From: Pelotomaculum sp. UBA3103
Lineage (GTDB): Bacteria > Bacillota > Desulfotomaculia > Desulfotomaculales > Pelotomaculaceae
Direction of reading: 5' to 3'
Assembly (NCBI GenBank): GCA_002365855.1
Contig: DFAP01000073.1
Location: 1-31,345, forward strand
DNA: 31,345 bases
A program made the position numbers and the translations under genes. Numbering within the stretch: position 1 is the first letter of the stretch; the number at the start of each line of letters is the position of its first letter. Positions 31,302 to 31,345 of this stretch are shown one piece after another. Below the pieces are notes generated by a model, which was not told the DNA's origin, made no database searches, and saw nothing but the letters and a program-made list of their open reading frames with translations.

Positions 31302-31345
31302 TTGACAAATACCATGGAGGGTATACTATGTTTTTATAAGGAGAT
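31302..31345 (+). promoter_or_regulatory. Promoter and ribosome site of the next gene
   Basis: TTGACA (31302-31307) and TACTAT (31324-31329) have 16-bp spacing, followed by AAGGAGAT at 31338-31345 at the very end. The gene itself is outside the window. In B. subtilis rpsU is followed by yqeY, so a YqeY/GatB-like gene is a reasonable guess only. Confidence 0.55.

Overview
This window is a chromosomal stretch of a spore-forming, Gram-positive-type Firmicute, most likely Peptococcaceae/Desulfotomaculia and Pelotomaculum- or Desulfotomaculum-like. The evidence is Bacillus/Clostridium-style Shine-Dalgarno sites, a sporulation gene (spoIIP), a T-box leader, a CIRCE operator, and the conserved Firmicute gene order holA / rpsT / spoIIP / lepA / hemW / hrcA / grpE / dnaK / dnaJ / prmA / rsmE / mtaB / rpsU. 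An archaeal-type (group III) chaperonin inside the hrcA-dnaK operon points the same way. The exact genus is inference. I see no rRNA, tRNA, CRISPR array, prophage or intact insertion sequence.

Layout. 1-1200 (minus): a permease cut by the window edge, preceded by its PadR-type regulator with a promoter/palindrome operator. 1384-3258 (plus): a small excisionase-like HTH protein directly upstream of ribonuclease J. 3436-5040: peptide release factor 3. 5178-5892: a small Cys-containing unknown protein and a four-helix membrane protein, then a terminator. 6131-8566: ComEC. 8844-11329 (minus): a two-domain rhodanese lipoprotein bracketed by a 15-bp direct repeat, a DUF1992 protein, a PaaI thioesterase and a small Cys-rich protein. 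11423-13360 (plus): a leucine-type T-box and a LeuA-family protein that lacks both histidines of the usual HESGIH motif.

13495 to the end is the conserved core. It contains a thiamine-binding-type small protein and holA, rpsT on the opposite strand, a holin-like membrane protein, spoIIP, a small membrane-anchored protein at the yqxA position, lepA and hemW. Next comes the HrcA/CIRCE heat-shock operon: hrcA, group III chaperonin, grpE, dnaK, dnaJ, then prmA, a 4-oxalocrotonate-type tautomerase, rsmE and mtaB. A HIT protein and rpsU with a strong terminator follow. The window ends on a promoter and ribosome-binding site for a gene outside it.

How the genes work together. The core combines protein folding (HrcA repressor, chaperonin, GrpE/DnaK/DnaJ) with translation and RNA maintenance (LepA, RF3, RNase J, PrmA on L11, RsmE on 16S rRNA, MtaB on tRNA, S20, S21). 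The points most worth a second look are the chaperonin in the HrcA regulon, the LeuA-family protein without its conserved histidines, and a spoIIP leader in which a sigma-E-like promoter lies inside a hairpin that also covers the ribosome-binding site.
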